Notes: generated from the letters alone by a model not told the origin. DNA of 64,000 bases from Noviluteimonas caseinilytica (GCF_018406605.1 NZ_AP024545.1:2728001-2792000), one strand, 5' to 3'. Shown: positions 43,993-52,338, counted from the first letter of the stretch. A program made the numbers and translations.

Positions 43993-44211
43993 ATGATGCG
44001 GAAGGACTGGTCGGTGGCCGGCTGGGTGATGGCGGTCGCGGGGCTGCTGTTGGTCGTGATCTTCCGGCAAGCCTGGATCTCTGCCCATCGGAGTGGTTAC
44101 CCGATCTTCTCCGTCGCGTCCTGGGAACACATGAAGTGGTGGCTGTTGGTTGCGGCCGTCATGCTCATTGGCGCGTTGGTTTCGATGTTCGCCGATGGTG
44201 GATCCGAATGA
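43993..44211 (+). CDS. Small two-helix membrane protein
   Basis: A 72-residue protein with membrane segments near residues 8-25 and 48-66. GGAAGGGGG precedes the ATG. Its stop overlaps a possible start of the next gene (ATGA at 44208). No family recognised. Confidence 0.6.
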   Translation: MMRKDWSVAGWVMAVAGLLLVVIFRQAWISAHRSGYPIFSVASWEHMKWWLLVAAVMLIGALVSMFADGGSE

Positions 44212-44231
44212 AGGTCTTCCCGGGAACACGC

Positions 44232-44735
44232 ATGAAACGCAAACACGCGCTCGCGTCCTGGACCCTGTGCCTGGCCATGGGCGCGGCGCATGCAGGCCAA
44301 GTGCAAGTTGCTCCCACAGGGCGCACGGTGCTGGCGGAACGGTTGAACGGCCATCGCGTCGAGGTGGTCATCCAGGTGCATCGTGTCGACGTCGGCGTCA
44401 ACGCGACCAAGCGGTTGCCGAGGTCCGTGAGCTGCACGTACAGCAGGTTTCCCTGCAGTGTCCTGGACGAAGTCGCGCTCAAGGTCGACGGAAGGGACGT
44501 GGTCGTTCCCAGGTCGGCGTTCGTCGACCTGGGAGACGTCGACAAGGCGACGCTGGCGACCGCCGGCAACCAGTTCGTCCTCGTCCTGGAGGGCGGCGAC
44601 GCGTCGGAGGCGTACATCGCCAAGGTTCGCTTCGGCCAATCGCGCGTGGCGGAACGTGCGGTCTATTCGGCGATGGAAACCGACGCACCGCTCGAGCGCA
44701 CCCGGTATTTCGAGGTCGACTCCGATGACAAGTGA
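44232..44735 (+). CDS. Secreted hypothetical protein
   Basis: A 167-residue precursor with signal peptide (M-K-R-K-H-A-L-A-S-W-T-L-C-L, end A-H-A). An ATG at 44208 would couple it to the previous gene and add eight residues. The mature domain is beta-rich with D-E-V-A-L-K-V-D-G-R-D-V-V-V-P and Q-F-V-L-V-L-E-G-G-D, plus a cysteine pair. No family recognised. Confidence 0.65.
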   Translation: MKRKHALASWTLCLAMGAAHAGQVQVAPTGRTVLAERLNGHRVEVVIQVHRVDVGVNATKRLPRSVSCTYSRFPCSVLDEVALKVDGRDVVVPRSAFVDLGDVDKATLATAGNQFVLVLEGGDASEAYIAKVRFGQSRVAERAVYSAMETDAPLERTRYFEVDSDDK

Positions 44736-44771
44736 GCGCTTCGGCCGATCGCTGGCAGTGGTCATCGGTGG

Positions 44772-44797
44772 CTGCTTTCGACCCGCAGCGGACGTTC
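44772..44797. repeat. R2-like hairpin, degenerate (first copy of the array)
   Basis: Matches R2 (arms TGACCGCTTT and AAAGCGGACA around CGACCC) with several substitutions: the start reads CTGCTTTCGACCCGCAGCGG. It is the leftmost recognisable copy and marks the edge of the repeat-rich block. Confidence 0.6.
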
Positions 44798-44846
44798 GCA
44801 TGCGCTGCTAGGCTTGGCCAACCGGTCCACTGCATGGTTGGGCAAG

Positions 44847-45146
44847 ATGACGACAGAACGCGCGGCGGGGCTTCCATCGATCGTCCTCTACGCCTTGCCG
44901 CCGCTGTCCTTGCTCACGTTGTATGGCGCGGTCGTGTCCAGCAGCACCGTTCTTGCGCCGCTGCTCGGCGCCCTCTGCGCAATGTCAATGTTCGCTGAGC
45001 TGATCGTTTTTCCTGCCTGTCTTTTTGCGTTCGTCCGCTATCCGCACTTGCGGTCATGGCCCCAGGCGGCCGGTTTGGCGCTGATCGGCGCGCACCTTCT
45101 TTCGACGGTTTTGCCCTTGTTTGTTTTGATGAGTGCTGGCGTCTAG
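44847..45146 (+). CDS. Three-helix membrane protein
   Basis: A 99-residue protein with membrane segments near residues 17-37, 42-64 and 74-95. It begins 49 bases after the first R2-like hairpin. The ATG at 44847 is chosen over an in-frame ATG at 44814. No family recognised. Confidence 0.6.
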   Translation: MTTERAAGLPSIVLYALPPLSLLTLYGAVVSSSTVLAPLLGALCAMSMFAELIVFPACLFAFVRYPHLRSWPQAAGLALIGAHLLSTVLPLFVLMSAGV

Positions 45147-45247
45147 CGCAAGCATCACGACAGTCGGACATGCATCACGACCACGATCCTGCCGTCGCGA
45201 ATTGGTAGTCTGACGGCGCATCCACATCTAGACCGTCAGCCGCCGCA

Positions 45248-45706
45248 ATGGAAAACGTCGTCACCCCCTGTGCCTTTTGCGGGACGCCGATTGCGGTGGG
45301 CTTCTGGCGCTACCTGCCCAGCAAGCCCCCAGTGGACATCCATTGCCCGAAGTGCGGCGGTCGAAACAACATCAACCGTGGATCCATCGGGCTTGCCGTT
45401 GCGACGCTCTTGTTCTTCACCTTCCTCGGCGTTGCACTGGCCAGGACAATCCAAGGCGCGGAATGGGGCGTGCTGGCCGTGCCCATCGCCTTCGCCGTGG
45501 GGGTGTGGCCCGCTGCCTTCCTTGGGTCACGCAGGCCTGGCCTGGTCAAGTACGCGCGGTGGTGGATCCGGCCAACGCCCACTTTGTCCGACGCGGACCG
45601 TGCGTTGATGGACCAGCTCGGCGTGACGTACAACGGGGAATACTTCATCGTCGGCGAGATGCACTTCGACCATCTGGGCGACGCGGTTGCCTTTGCTCGA
45701 TCCTGA
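45248..45706 (+). CDS. Zinc-ribbon membrane protein
   Basis: A 152-residue protein. Cys8/Cys11 (C-A-F-C) and Cys33/Cys36 (C-P-K-C) form a probable zinc ribbon; two membrane helices follow (about 50-66 and 74-93) and then a soluble end with G-V-T-Y-N-G-E-Y-F-I-V-G. The neighbouring gene at 45745 has a related Cys-helix layout. No family recognised. Confidence 0.7.
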   Translation: MENVVTPCAFCGTPIAVGFWRYLPSKPPVDIHCPKCGGRNNINRGSIGLAVATLLFFTFLGVALARTIQGAEWGVLAVPIAFAVGVWPAAFLGSRRPGLVKYARWWIRPTPTLSDADRALMDQLGVTYNGEYFIVGEMHFDHLGDAVAFARS

Positions 45707-45744
45707 GCGTCAGAGCTGACACCGGCATTGCGAGATTCTTGCGA

Positions 45745-46026
45745 ATGGACCCCGCAGATCCAATCGAGTGGCGGCAATACCGGCAAATGCGCCTGTTCTA
45801 TTGGGCTGCATTTTCCGCAGCCGTGGCGTTCGTCGTGTTCGGCAGCGACGACAAGGCGCTCATCGCGCTGGTGGTCCTGGCCGTCCTCTCCATGGGCGTC
45901 GCCTTCTGGCCCTGTCCGCGATGCGGCGGACGGGTCGGCTACATTGGCCTGGGGCCTTTCATGATGCTCTGGCCTTTCGGCGGTTGGTGCACGACCTGTA
46001 GTCGCAAGTTGTTCGGGCGGAAGTAG
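45745..46026 (+). CDS. Small zinc-ribbon membrane protein
   Basis: A 93-residue protein with two membrane segments (about residues 17-33 and 38-55) and two CxxC pairs, C-P-R-C and C-T-T-C, bracketing a hydrophobic G-P-F-M-M-L-W-P-F loop. It is 38 bases after the similar gene at 45248, so the two probably work together. No family recognised. Confidence 0.65.
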   Translation: MDPADPIEWRQYRQMRLFYWAAFSAAVAFVVFGSDDKALIALVVLAVLSMGVAFWPCPRCGGRVGYIGLGPFMMLWPFGGWCTTCSRKLFGRK

Positions 46027-46062
46027 CGCGCTCGATTCGCGGACACGCGGCCGCACCGCACG

Positions 46063-46455
46063 TCACGCGTGCACCAGCGCCTCCGGTTCCGGCAACGCCT
46101 CGGAAGCCGGGTCGAAGTCTATGATGGCCTTCAACTGGTCGCTCTTCGGGCAGAAGTGCGGATAGACCTTCCGCACCTGCCAGTTCGCGGCATCCCACGC
46201 GTAGGTGTACCGCGGGCACCGGGTGCCGCCGTACACGTCGCAGGACACCAGCCAATCCCCCTGGTCCTCGGGGCCGAATGGATCGGCCGGCATGGCGCGG
46301 CCCACGATCGTCCCCGTGCTGTCCACGAGGTCCTGGAACACTTGATTGCGCACGAACAGGATCCGTACGCGGCAGCCAACGTAAAGCACTCCGCCCCCTG
46401 CAAAGAACACGTCCATCCCCGGGTGCCTTATGGCCGATTCCGCGAGGGGGTTCAA
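46063..46455 (-). CDS. Hypothetical protein
   Basis: A 130-residue soluble protein with F-F-A-G-G-G-V-L-Y-V-G at the start and the G-D-W-L-V-S-C-D-V-Y and W-Q-V-R-K-V-Y-P-H-F-C-P strands later. Four cysteines. It is one of only four minus-strand genes in the repeat block. No family recognised. Confidence 0.6.
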   Translation of the reverse strand: MNPLAESAIRHPGMDVFFAGGGVLYVGCRVRILFVRNQVFQDLVDSTGTIVGRAMPADPFGPEDQGDWLVSCDVYGGTRCPRYTYAWDAANWQVRKVYPHFCPKSDQLKAIIDFDPASEALPEPEALVHA

Positions 46456-46501
46456 TGACGCGCTGCACAGAAAGCAGAGCGGATCGGGTTCGCGGGATCG
46501 A

Positions 46502-46530
46502 GTGACTGCTTTCGACCCAAAGCGGACATT
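46502..46530. repeat. R2 hairpin
   Basis: A near-perfect R2 copy with the CGACCC loop intact. It lies 76 bases before the 56-residue membrane gene at 46606. Confidence 0.8.
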
Positions 46531-46605
46531 CGGTCTGCCGGTCGCGCCGAATGACCAGCTGCGTTAGCCTGCGCGCTCGGCGCGAATCAAACCACGAGCA
46601 ATGAC

Positions 46606-46776
46606 ATGGGGAACGCGCTTTCCGTAATCGTTGGCATCGCAATCCTGATCACGTTCTTGGTCCTGGTCGCCTACGTCACATGGTTGTTCGCGGTTCGACT
46701 TCGAAACAAGGAACCCGCGGCAAAGTCGTTCCTCCGGTGGCTAAGGGACCTCTTTGATCTCGCGCTGGGCCTTTAG
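46606..46776 (+). CDS. 56-residue membrane protein
   Basis: A single-helix protein: residues 5-26 are strongly hydrophobic (I-V-G-I-A-I-L-I-T-F-L-V-L-V-A), followed by a basic amphipathic tail with R-L-R-N-K and R-W-L-R-D-L-F. The frame is flanked by R2 on the left and R1 on the right, like a small cassette. It could be a small toxin-like or regulatory membrane peptide; nothing confirms this. Confidence 0.5.
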   Translation: MGNALSVIVGIAILITFLVLVAYVTWLFAVRLRNKEPAAKSFLRWLRDLFDLALGL

Positions 46777-46806
46777 TCGCCCTGGCAGCCGAATAGACGC
46801 CGCGCG

Positions 46807-46835
46807 CGATGTCCGCTCCTGGCCGGAAGCGGACA
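46807..46835. repeat. R1 hairpin
   Basis: An R1 copy (arms ATGTCCGCT and AGCGGACAT, loop with TGGCCG). It separates the small membrane gene from the convergent retropepsin-like gene. Confidence 0.8.
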
Positions 46836-46882
46836 TTCCCCATTCCCCCGATCGCTGCCTCAGGCCGATAACGAACCGCCAC

Positions 46883-47731
46883 TCACCGCGTCGGCCGAAT
46901 CCACAGGCGATCGTCCGCAAGATCGAAACTGAGCTTCCAACGCACGAGCACCGGCATGCCGATGACGCCGTCGAGGATCATGTCCTTGACGAAGGCGCGC
47001 GTGTCGAGCGCGGGGGTATTGGCCACCATCAACCGGAACGGCTGGAGTTCCTGGTTGGCCGGCTCCGCGCCGGCGGCTTTGGCCACGCGATCGCGAACGA
47101 GCACCGGTGGTCCGCCACCGCTGTCCAGGGCCATCCACAGTTCGCCCTGCGTCGTCTGTATCGGCACCATGACCCCGAGGGCCGCACCGCCGGCCTGGCG
47201 CGCACGTCGCATGGGCGTCGGCTTGGCGTTTTTCGTTTCCGCGGCCAGCGTGTCGGGCGATTCGATGACGAGCGTGCCGTTGCCCAGGTCGAGCGAGAAC
47301 TGCATGCCGTCGAAGGCATCCAGTGCCAGCGATCCATCGGCCTGCGGTGCGCCCTTGAACAACAGGGGCTGGAGGTCGATCACGCCGGCCGCCACCGGCT
47401 TCAACGCCGTGCCGTCGGGCAGGGTGAAGCGCACGTTCTCGCACCGCGGCAAGTCCAGGCGCTGGCCATCCAGGCGGAAGCCGGTGAGCGCCGCCCAGGG
47501 CGTGCACCCGATCTTCTTCGCGAACGCCGGCGACAGCAGGCTGACGCCCCCGCCGGTGTCGAGGGTGAACACGCCTTCGTGGCCGTTGACCTTCAGCCGC
47601 ACCGACCGGAGCCGGCCGCCGAAATCGCCGAGTTCGATGGGTTTGGGCGTGGGCATGGGAACAACCTGGGGCGCGGGCACATCGGCGGCGGCGGTGAGCA
47701 GCACGGCGGACAGCAACGGAGTCAGCATCAC
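46883..47731 (-). CDS. Retropepsin-like aspartic protease, secreted, two-lobed
   Basis: A 282-residue precursor with a signal peptide ending near A-A-A-D-V. Each half contains an aspartic protease-like active-site loop: F-T-L-D-T-G-G-G-V near residue 58 and M-A-L-D-S-G-G-G-P near residue 202. Two such loops in one chain would give a complete site without dimerisation. The usual third Gly follows with a Gly-Gly variation. Likely a periplasmic peptidase or peptide binder. Confidence 0.75.
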   Translation of the reverse strand: MMLTPLLSAVLLTAAADVPAPQVVPMPTPKPIELGDFGGRLRSVRLKVNGHEGVFTLDTGGGVSLLSPAFAKKIGCTPWAALTGFRLDGQRLDLPRCENVRFTLPDGTALKPVAAGVIDLQPLLFKGAPQADGSLALDAFDGMQFSLDLGNGTLVIESPDTLAAETKNAKPTPMRRARQAGGAALGVMVPIQTTQGELWMALDSGGGPPVLVRDRVAKAAGAEPANQELQPFRLMVANTPALDTRAFVKDMILDGVIGMPVLVRWKLSFDLADDRLWIRPTR

Positions 47732-47848
47732 GGGGTCCTGTCGGGGGAGGGCGCGGGTTTCGCGTGCTGGTGTTTTATCTAACTACACCACCTTGGGGCA
47801 CCTGCCGGAAGTCACCATCGTCCAACCGCCCGCCGCTAGAGTGGAGCG

Positions 47849-48296
47849 ATGGGGAGTTTCCTGGACCGGATCTGGATCGTCCTGGGCATGTCGCTCGACG
47901 TGCCGTTATCCCTGTGGCCGGTGAGTCTTGCCCTGGTCGCCGCCGCGAGCTGGTCCATCTGGTCGTTGCGCAAGACCCGACGATGGGCGTCGCGCAAGGT
48001 CGTCCTGACATCGGCGCTTTCGGCGCTCGTGTTCATCGCCTTTCCCGTCTATGCGGCGGCGTTCTGGCCAGAGCATCCGCACAGCGCGTTCGCGATGCAG
48101 GAAGCGTCCGGCCGCTGGATGGCCCGCCACGATCCTCGCGTGGCTCTGGTGGGGCTACATGGCGTGCATGCTGCTCGTGCCGGTGTTTGCCAGGCACGAC
48201 CGCCTCCCGCTGGCAGGCCTGTCCGCCTTCATGCTTTGGGTGAACTTCGGGGTTGCTTTCGTTTGCATCCTTGCGGTCGCGGGCATGGGGCTTTAG
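47849..48296 (+). pseudogene. Four-helix membrane protein, frameshifted
   Basis: The first frame encodes three hydrophobic segments up to S-G-R-W-M-A. The second frame then gives T-I-L-A-W-L-W-W-G-Y-M-A-C-M-L-L-V-P-V-F and a last helix ending A-G-M-G-L. Removing one C from the CCC run at 48123-48125 joins them. The reconstructed protein would have about 148 residues. TTTAG at 48293 closes it. Confidence 0.65.
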
Positions 48297-48343
48297 TCAT
48301 GCGCATTCGAAGCACACCGTTCAACGCCGCAAGCGAGCCTGCA

Positions 48344-48739
48344 ATGAACAACGAAAACCTGGACTGCATCCGCGCCTATCTCGCCGATCTCGCCGCCGGC
48401 ACGACGGGCGAGCGACTGGCCGCGTATTTCACCGCCGACGTCGTGCAGATCGAGTATCCCAATCGCCTCAACCCCAACGGCGGTCGAAGCGATCTCGCCA
48501 CCCTGTTGTCGCGCGCCGAACAGGGCCAGCGCGTGCTCCGGCAACAGTCCTACCAGGTCACGTCCGAGATGGCGCAGGGCGATCGCGTCGCCGTGGAAGC
48601 ATTGTGGACGGGCGTGCTGGCGGTGCCGCTCGGCAGCCTGGCGCCCGGTGCGGAAATGAAAGCCCACTTCGCGATGTTCTTCGAACTCGAGCACGGCAAG
48701 ATCCGCGTGCAGCGCAACTATGACTGTTTCCAGCCGTAG
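48344..48739 (+). CDS. NTF2/SnoaL-like protein
   Basis: A 131-residue protein with the cone-shaped layout of NTF2-like proteins: a helix I-R-A-Y-L-A-D-L-A-A, F-T-A-D-V-V-Q-I-E-Y-P near residue 29 and the strand G-D-R-V-A-V-E-A-L-W-T-G. Members are isomerases, hydrolases or binding proteins; substrate unknown. A start at 48299 would add 15 residues. Confidence 0.8.
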   Translation: MNNENLDCIRAYLADLAAGTTGERLAAYFTADVVQIEYPNRLNPNGGRSDLATLLSRAEQGQRVLRQQSYQVTSEMAQGDRVAVEALWTGVLAVPLGSLAPGAEMKAHFAMFFELEHGKIRVQRNYDCFQP

Positions 48740-48767
48740 CAGGCGGTTGCAAGAGAGGCAATTCGTC

Positions 48768-49256
48768 ATGGGAAACATGGAAGCCAAGCGAAATGCAAAT
48801 CGACGTGGCGCATTGCGCGCTGCACACTATTTTTGCGCGGCCACGACGCTGTTGCTTGCAGCCCAAGCGCAGGCGCAGGCGCTGATCGTCGAAGCGCGTG
48901 ATCTCGATGCTGCGTGTCCATGGGACAGTGCTTCGCGGTGCGCAAGAATCGTTTTACACGCTGGCGATGGCGGCAGCACCTTCAACGCCTCGTCGGACGA
49001 GGCAGGTGTTCTTGTTTACGGGCGCGATCTGCAACTGCAGGTGTGGAAGAACGGGCAATGGACTGCATTCGCCCCGATCCTGGGGACATTCGAGGCGCCC
49101 GATGCAAGCGTGTTGCTTCGCGAGGGCGCGACGTGGGTGAATTACGTCGATGTCACTACGGCGCTGGACGTCGCTGGCCAGACCAAGTATCGCGTGGAGG
49201 TCAAGGATGCTTCTGGCGCCGCTTACGTGTCTCCGACGTTTGCCTTGACCAAGTAA
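48768..49256 (+). CDS. Secreted hypothetical protein
   Basis: A 162-residue precursor with a long basic N-region and a hydrophobic core T-T-L-L-L-A-A-Q-A-Q-A. The mature part contains a cysteine pair A-C-P-W-D-S-A-S-R-C and beta strands such as L-Q-L-Q-V-W-K-N-G-Q-W. No family recognised. Confidence 0.65.
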   Translation: MGNMEAKRNANRRGALRAAHYFCAATTLLLAAQAQAQALIVEARDLDAACPWDSASRCARIVLHAGDGGSTFNASSDEAGVLVYGRDLQLQVWKNGQWTAFAPILGTFEAPDASVLLREGATWVNYVDVTTALDVAGQTKYRVEVKDASGAAYVSPTFALTK

Positions 49257-49269
49257 GGCATCGAGCGCC

Positions 49270-49722
49270 ATGAAGACGTTGACGATCGCCTGTTGCCTCT
49301 TCCTCCTTGCCGGCGTGGTGCACGCGGACGGCTTGCCAAAGGCGGGGCGCTATGTCGGCAAGGTGCTCGTGTTCGATTTGACGGACGATCAGAAGCACGA
49401 GATCGCGCACTTCAGGACGTGCCACCTTGCGCGATTCAAGACAATGAACCCGTACACGCCTTACGTGTTCCAGCTCACGCCAGGGCAACGCAAGGGGCTC
49501 GTGCGGGACGTGGGCTTCGCGCCGACGTATTTCGAAGTCGAAGAAACGTACCGCGGTTTCAACGAAGCCGGCCCGCACTGGAACGTGGCCTTGCGCTTCT
49601 CGCACGACCAGATCGAGGTACCGCTGGACTTGTTGCTTCCCGATGCGGAGGCAAGGAAAGCGGTCGATGCGCAAGGGTGGAAGACAACGAATCCGTGCTT
49701 CCCGAAGGTCGGGGAGCATTAG
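49270..49722 (+). CDS. Secreted hypothetical protein
   Basis: A 150-residue precursor with signal peptide T-I-A-C-C-L-F-L-L-A-G-V-V-H-A. The mature part has G-R-Y-V-G-K-V-L-V-F-D-L-T, T-Y-F-E-V-E-E-T-Y and a late cysteine. It begins 13 bases after the previous stop, so the two are probably one transcript. No family recognised. Confidence 0.65.
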   Translation: MKTLTIACCLFLLAGVVHADGLPKAGRYVGKVLVFDLTDDQKHEIAHFRTCHLARFKTMNPYTPYVFQLTPGQRKGLVRDVGFAPTYFEVEETYRGFNEAGPHWNVALRFSHDQIEVPLDLLLPDAEARKAVDAQGWKTTNPCFPKVGEH

Positions 49723-49740
49723 TTGCCATCGGTCATCGCA

Positions 49741-49766
49741 TGACCGCTTTCGACCCAAAGCGCACA
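49741..49766. repeat. R2 hairpin, one arm mutated
   Basis: R2 with the right arm reading GCGCACA instead of GCGGACA. A GGTAG-type motif follows ten bases later, as after several other copies. Confidence 0.75.
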
Positions 49767-49828
49767 TGAAGCGGTAGCCTCCTCGGCGAACTTCCCTGAC
49801 AACCCCCAGACCCCGGCACGCACTCCCG

Positions 49829-50341
49829 ATGACCCGAGCCTTCGTTGCCACCGCAGTCTTGATGCTTGCGCTCGCTCCTTCCCGAGCCGCATCCGTACCG
49901 CCTGTCCCGCTTCCATCAGAGGCGGCGACAAACAGCGCAGCCGCGTGCGCCACGCCCAGGACCATGGCGGCAGTGCGACCGTCGGGGAAAAGCTACGAAC
50001 TTGTATTGACCGTGGAAAACCCGGGTGCCGAACCTCTGGCGCTCGTGGATTACTACTTTTTCGAAAACATGCTGGACCTTCGCGCCGTTCCGTCGGGAGA
50101 GTCGAACGGGTTGGCGCTCATCGTGCCTCTCCTGAGCCCAGGCCCACGCCCGCTCATTGTTGCGCCCTTCGCAAAGATCGAAAGAACGTATCAACTTTCC
50201 GCCAGCTTTCCAGCGTTGGAGAAGACGCTCGAGAGCAAGGATGTTCTTGTCTCCTGGCAATTGACGTTGGCAGGAGAAAAAGTGTGTTTTTCCCAGAAGC
50301 TCGCAAGTTCTGCCTGGCTGCGGAAGCGAACAAAGTCGTAG
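49829..50341 (+). CDS. Secreted hypothetical protein
   Basis: A 170-residue precursor with signal peptide V-A-T-A-V-L-M-L-A-L-A-P-S-R-A. The mature domain has Y-E-L-V-L-T-V-E-N-P-G-A-E-P-L and S-W-Q-L-T-L-A-G-E-K-V-C-F, an Ig-like strand pattern, with two cysteines. No family recognised. Confidence 0.65.
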   Translation: MTRAFVATAVLMLALAPSRAASVPPVPLPSEAATNSAAACATPRTMAAVRPSGKSYELVLTVENPGAEPLALVDYYFFENMLDLRAVPSGESNGLALIVPLLSPGPRPLIVAPFAKIERTYQLSASFPALEKTLESKDVLVSWQLTLAGEKVCFSQKLASSAWLRKRTKS

Positions 50342-50396
50342 TCGAACGTCCGCTCCTGATAAATTGCGTGACCCGAACCGCTGTGGGCGTACAGCC

Positions 50397-50768
50397 ATGC
50401 TCCGATTCGCGCGGATTGCCCTTGCATTGATGCTGGCCACGCTGGCTGGCTGCGGCGGGCAGGGGACACCTCCCAGCGACGCGCCCGACGCAGCCCACGT
50501 TCCGCCGCCGCCTGACGTTGGGGATATTGCGCACTACAACGGTTGCAAGAGCCTACCGACGCGCGCGCTGTCGCCGTACGAAACGTGCTTGGTCGACAGG
50601 TTGAAGGCGGCAGCGTGCACGCCGGCCGCCGATTGCGTCCTCACCTGTTTGGCCAGTCCAGATGGCACCGAGGTTGGTGGCGGTTGTGATCACGTGTGTT
50701 TCGGCTACAACGTGCGTCACCAGTGGAAGGATCGTCCGAACGCCATGGACGAATGTCCGGGACGGTAA
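50397..50768 (+). CDS. Lipoprotein
   Basis: A 123-residue precursor. The signal ends L-A-T-L-A-G-C-G-G-Q, a clean lipobox. The mature part has a Pro-rich linker and then a Cys-rich domain with eight cysteines (for example C-T-P-A-A-D-C-V-L-T-C), which suggests several disulfides outside the cytosol. No family recognised. Confidence 0.75.
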   Translation: MLRFARIALALMLATLAGCGGQGTPPSDAPDAAHVPPPPDVGDIAHYNGCKSLPTRALSPYETCLVDRLKAAACTPAADCVLTCLASPDGTEVGGGCDHVCFGYNVRHQWKDRPNAMDECPGR

Positions 50769-50777
50769 GGGCGGTGG

Positions 50778-50804
50778 TGCCGGCTATTGGCCGAAATCAG
50801 ACAC
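50778..50804. repeat. R1 hairpin, degenerate
   Basis: R1-like core CTATTGGCCGAAATC with worn arms. The TTGGCCGAAA loop region is retained. Confidence 0.5.
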
Positions 50805-50841
50805 CCCGGTATCTTCTGGATACAGCGGCTGAACCAGGAAC

Positions 50842-51207
50842 TTGCACCCCGTGGGCAACATCGTGAATTACGCGTTTCTTGCCTTCTTGGGCGTCATCGT
50901 CTGTGTCGTGTTGTATCGCCTGGTGCGTTATCGCAGCCTTGCTGGCGCGCGCTTCGGCGCCGCGACGGTTGCACTCGGCGAGGTTGCAGCCGCGGATTCC
51001 TTCCACATGCCCGTCCGGGTGCGGGTTCATTCGCTGGAGAGCGCCGTCCCGTATCGCGGCGTTGGCCTGGAGTTCGTTGCAAAGGCGCTGGGGCATATCC
51101 GGGTGATGCCTGTCACCCTGTCGAACGCGCAGGCCCTGCAACTGGCAAAGCTGCTGTCGGAGGCTGCCGGCGAGCGGCCTGGCAACTCGCTTCGCGAGTC
51201 GGATTGA
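50842..51207 (+). CDS. Membrane-anchored hypothetical protein
   Basis: A 121-residue protein from a TTG start (a GTG at 50851 would remove three residues). One N-terminal helix (about residues 9-25) anchors a soluble domain with V-R-V-R-V-H-S-L-E-S and a C-terminal helix Q-A-L-Q-L-A-K-L-L-S. No family recognised. Confidence 0.6.
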   Translation: MHPVGNIVNYAFLAFLGVIVCVVLYRLVRYRSLAGARFGAATVALGEVAAADSFHMPVRVRVHSLESAVPYRGVGLEFVAKALGHIRVMPVTLSNAQALQLAKLLSEAAGERPGNSLRESD

Positions 51208-51221
51208 TGCGGGCGTTGCGA

Positions 51222-51250
51222 AAGTCCGCGTCTGGCCGATAGCGGCCACT
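51222..51250. repeat. R1 hairpin
   Basis: R1 with TCTGGCCGAT loop and one arm change (GCGGCCACT). Confidence 0.75.
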
Positions 51251-51265
51251 CGTCGGGAAGCGCGA

Positions 51266-51561
51266 TCAGGGGCTCCGGAGGACTTGCGATGCGAGTGGTT
51301 GTGACCGCCCATCAGGCGAGGTCGCGGACGGCGTGGCGAGCTGTTCCGTGACCTCAAGCCGACGGACGACAAGGTGGTCGATCTCGAGTCGCTTGATGCG
51401 TGCCCGGCCGATGACCAGGCGGCCGATGACCAAAGCGCCGACGCCGCCGCGCCAAGGGCCATTGCGCCCAGCGTCATCCCGCCCAGCGCCAGGGCGCCCG
51501 TGGATTGCGCGCCGACCGCCTTTGCGGGGACGGCGCTGGCGCGCGTGTGTTCGCGTTTCAT
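51266..51561 (-). pseudogene. Gly/Ala repeat protein, frameshifted
   Basis: The first frame gives M-K-R-E-H-T-R-A-S-A-V and a run of G-A-x-A-L-G type steps; the second gives V-I-G-R-L-V-I-G-R-A-R-I-K-R-L-E-I-D-H-L and V-V-R-R-L-E-V. Adding one base in the GCGGCGGCG stretch joins them into a protein of about 98 residues. I recall similar short repeat proteins, in which hydrophobic pentapeptide-like steps lead to an R-L-x-I-D-x-L-x-V-R-R-L end; the function is unknown. Confidence 0.65.
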
Positions 51562-51666
51562 GGGTTTGAAGGTTGTCGGCGAGTGTCCTGGTCGAGGGGA
51601 CGGCGCAGGCGACGCAAATCGGCCAGCATTCCGTGAAGCGCGCCTCCGTAATTGCAGGGCCATGGG

Positions 51667-51693
51667 TGGCCGCGTTCGACCCAAAGCGGACAT
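51667..51693. repeat. R2 hairpin
   Basis: R2 with intact CGACCC loop and right arm, left arm worn (GGCCGCG). Confidence 0.75.
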
Positions 51694-51736
51694 ATGGGAG
51701 CATCTCCTGAATTCGGACTACCCCGGGGCAAGTTCC

Positions 51737-52102
51737 ATGGAAGATTTCGCAGTCATGGTTCTGTGGATTACGAGCTTGCTGCTCCCCGCGTTGATCTTCC
51801 TCGCGGCGGACCGTTTCAAATCGTTACTGGCGACAGCAACAGTCGCGCTCATCGCAATCGGAATTGGATGGGCTTTCATGCTCGCTTATGCGGTGGCAGC
51901 GCAATGCATCACCGCTAACGGCCCAGCCCAAGTCAACGGCCCAGCCCAAGTCAACGGCGCAGCGCTCGCGTTCGCGGACGTCTTTGGCTGGGTTCTTCCC
52001 GCTGTTGTCGTAGTTGTCACCTGGCTGACGTCGAGAGCGGTTTTGCGCGTTGCTGGTCGATCCTTGCCCGTCAGTTCGCGTGTCGGGGCTGACCAACCTT
52101 GA
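51737..52102 (+). CDS. Membrane protein with internal 18-base tandem repeat
   Basis: A 121-residue protein with membrane segments near residues 4-23, 29-54 and 77-98. A Gly/Asn/Pro loop between the last two helices is encoded by two perfect 18-base direct repeats (51917-51952) plus a partial third, giving N-G-P-A-Q-V twice. Copy number could vary between strains. No family recognised. Confidence 0.65.
   Translation: MEDFAVMVLWITSLLLPALIFLAADRFKSLLATATVALIAIGIGWAFMLAYAVAAQCITANGPAQVNGPAQVNGAALAFADVFGWVLPAVVVVVTWLTSRAVLRVAGRSLPVSSRVGADQP
51917..51952 (+). repeat. Tandem 18-base repeat inside a coding region
   Basis: Two identical units of AACGGCCCAGCCCAAGTC stand head to tail, followed by a partial third. 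The length is a multiple of three, so changes in copy number keep the frame. Confidence 0.9.
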
Positions 52103-52242
52103 GGTCGCCAGGCATGGAAGCGAGTGAGCTATTGCGATATTCGCGACGCGGTAATCCGCCCTCTTGGCATGAGCGGAATAAGAAAAAGTCTTGCTCGCCG
52201 GGTCGGGGCTCGTGCAGAAGACAATGATCCAATCCATGACGA

Positions 52243-52270
52243 ACATCCGCTATTGGCCGAAGTCGACATC
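52243..52270. repeat. R1 hairpin, degenerate
   Basis: R1-like core CGCTATTGGCCGAAGTCG with worn arms, 69 bases before the metalloprotease start. Confidence 0.5.
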
Positions 52271-52338
52271 CGACCGAGGTTGAGGCTGCTCATCCACGCC
52301 CGCTATCATCAATGTGGGGACATCGTCGGGGGCAGGAA

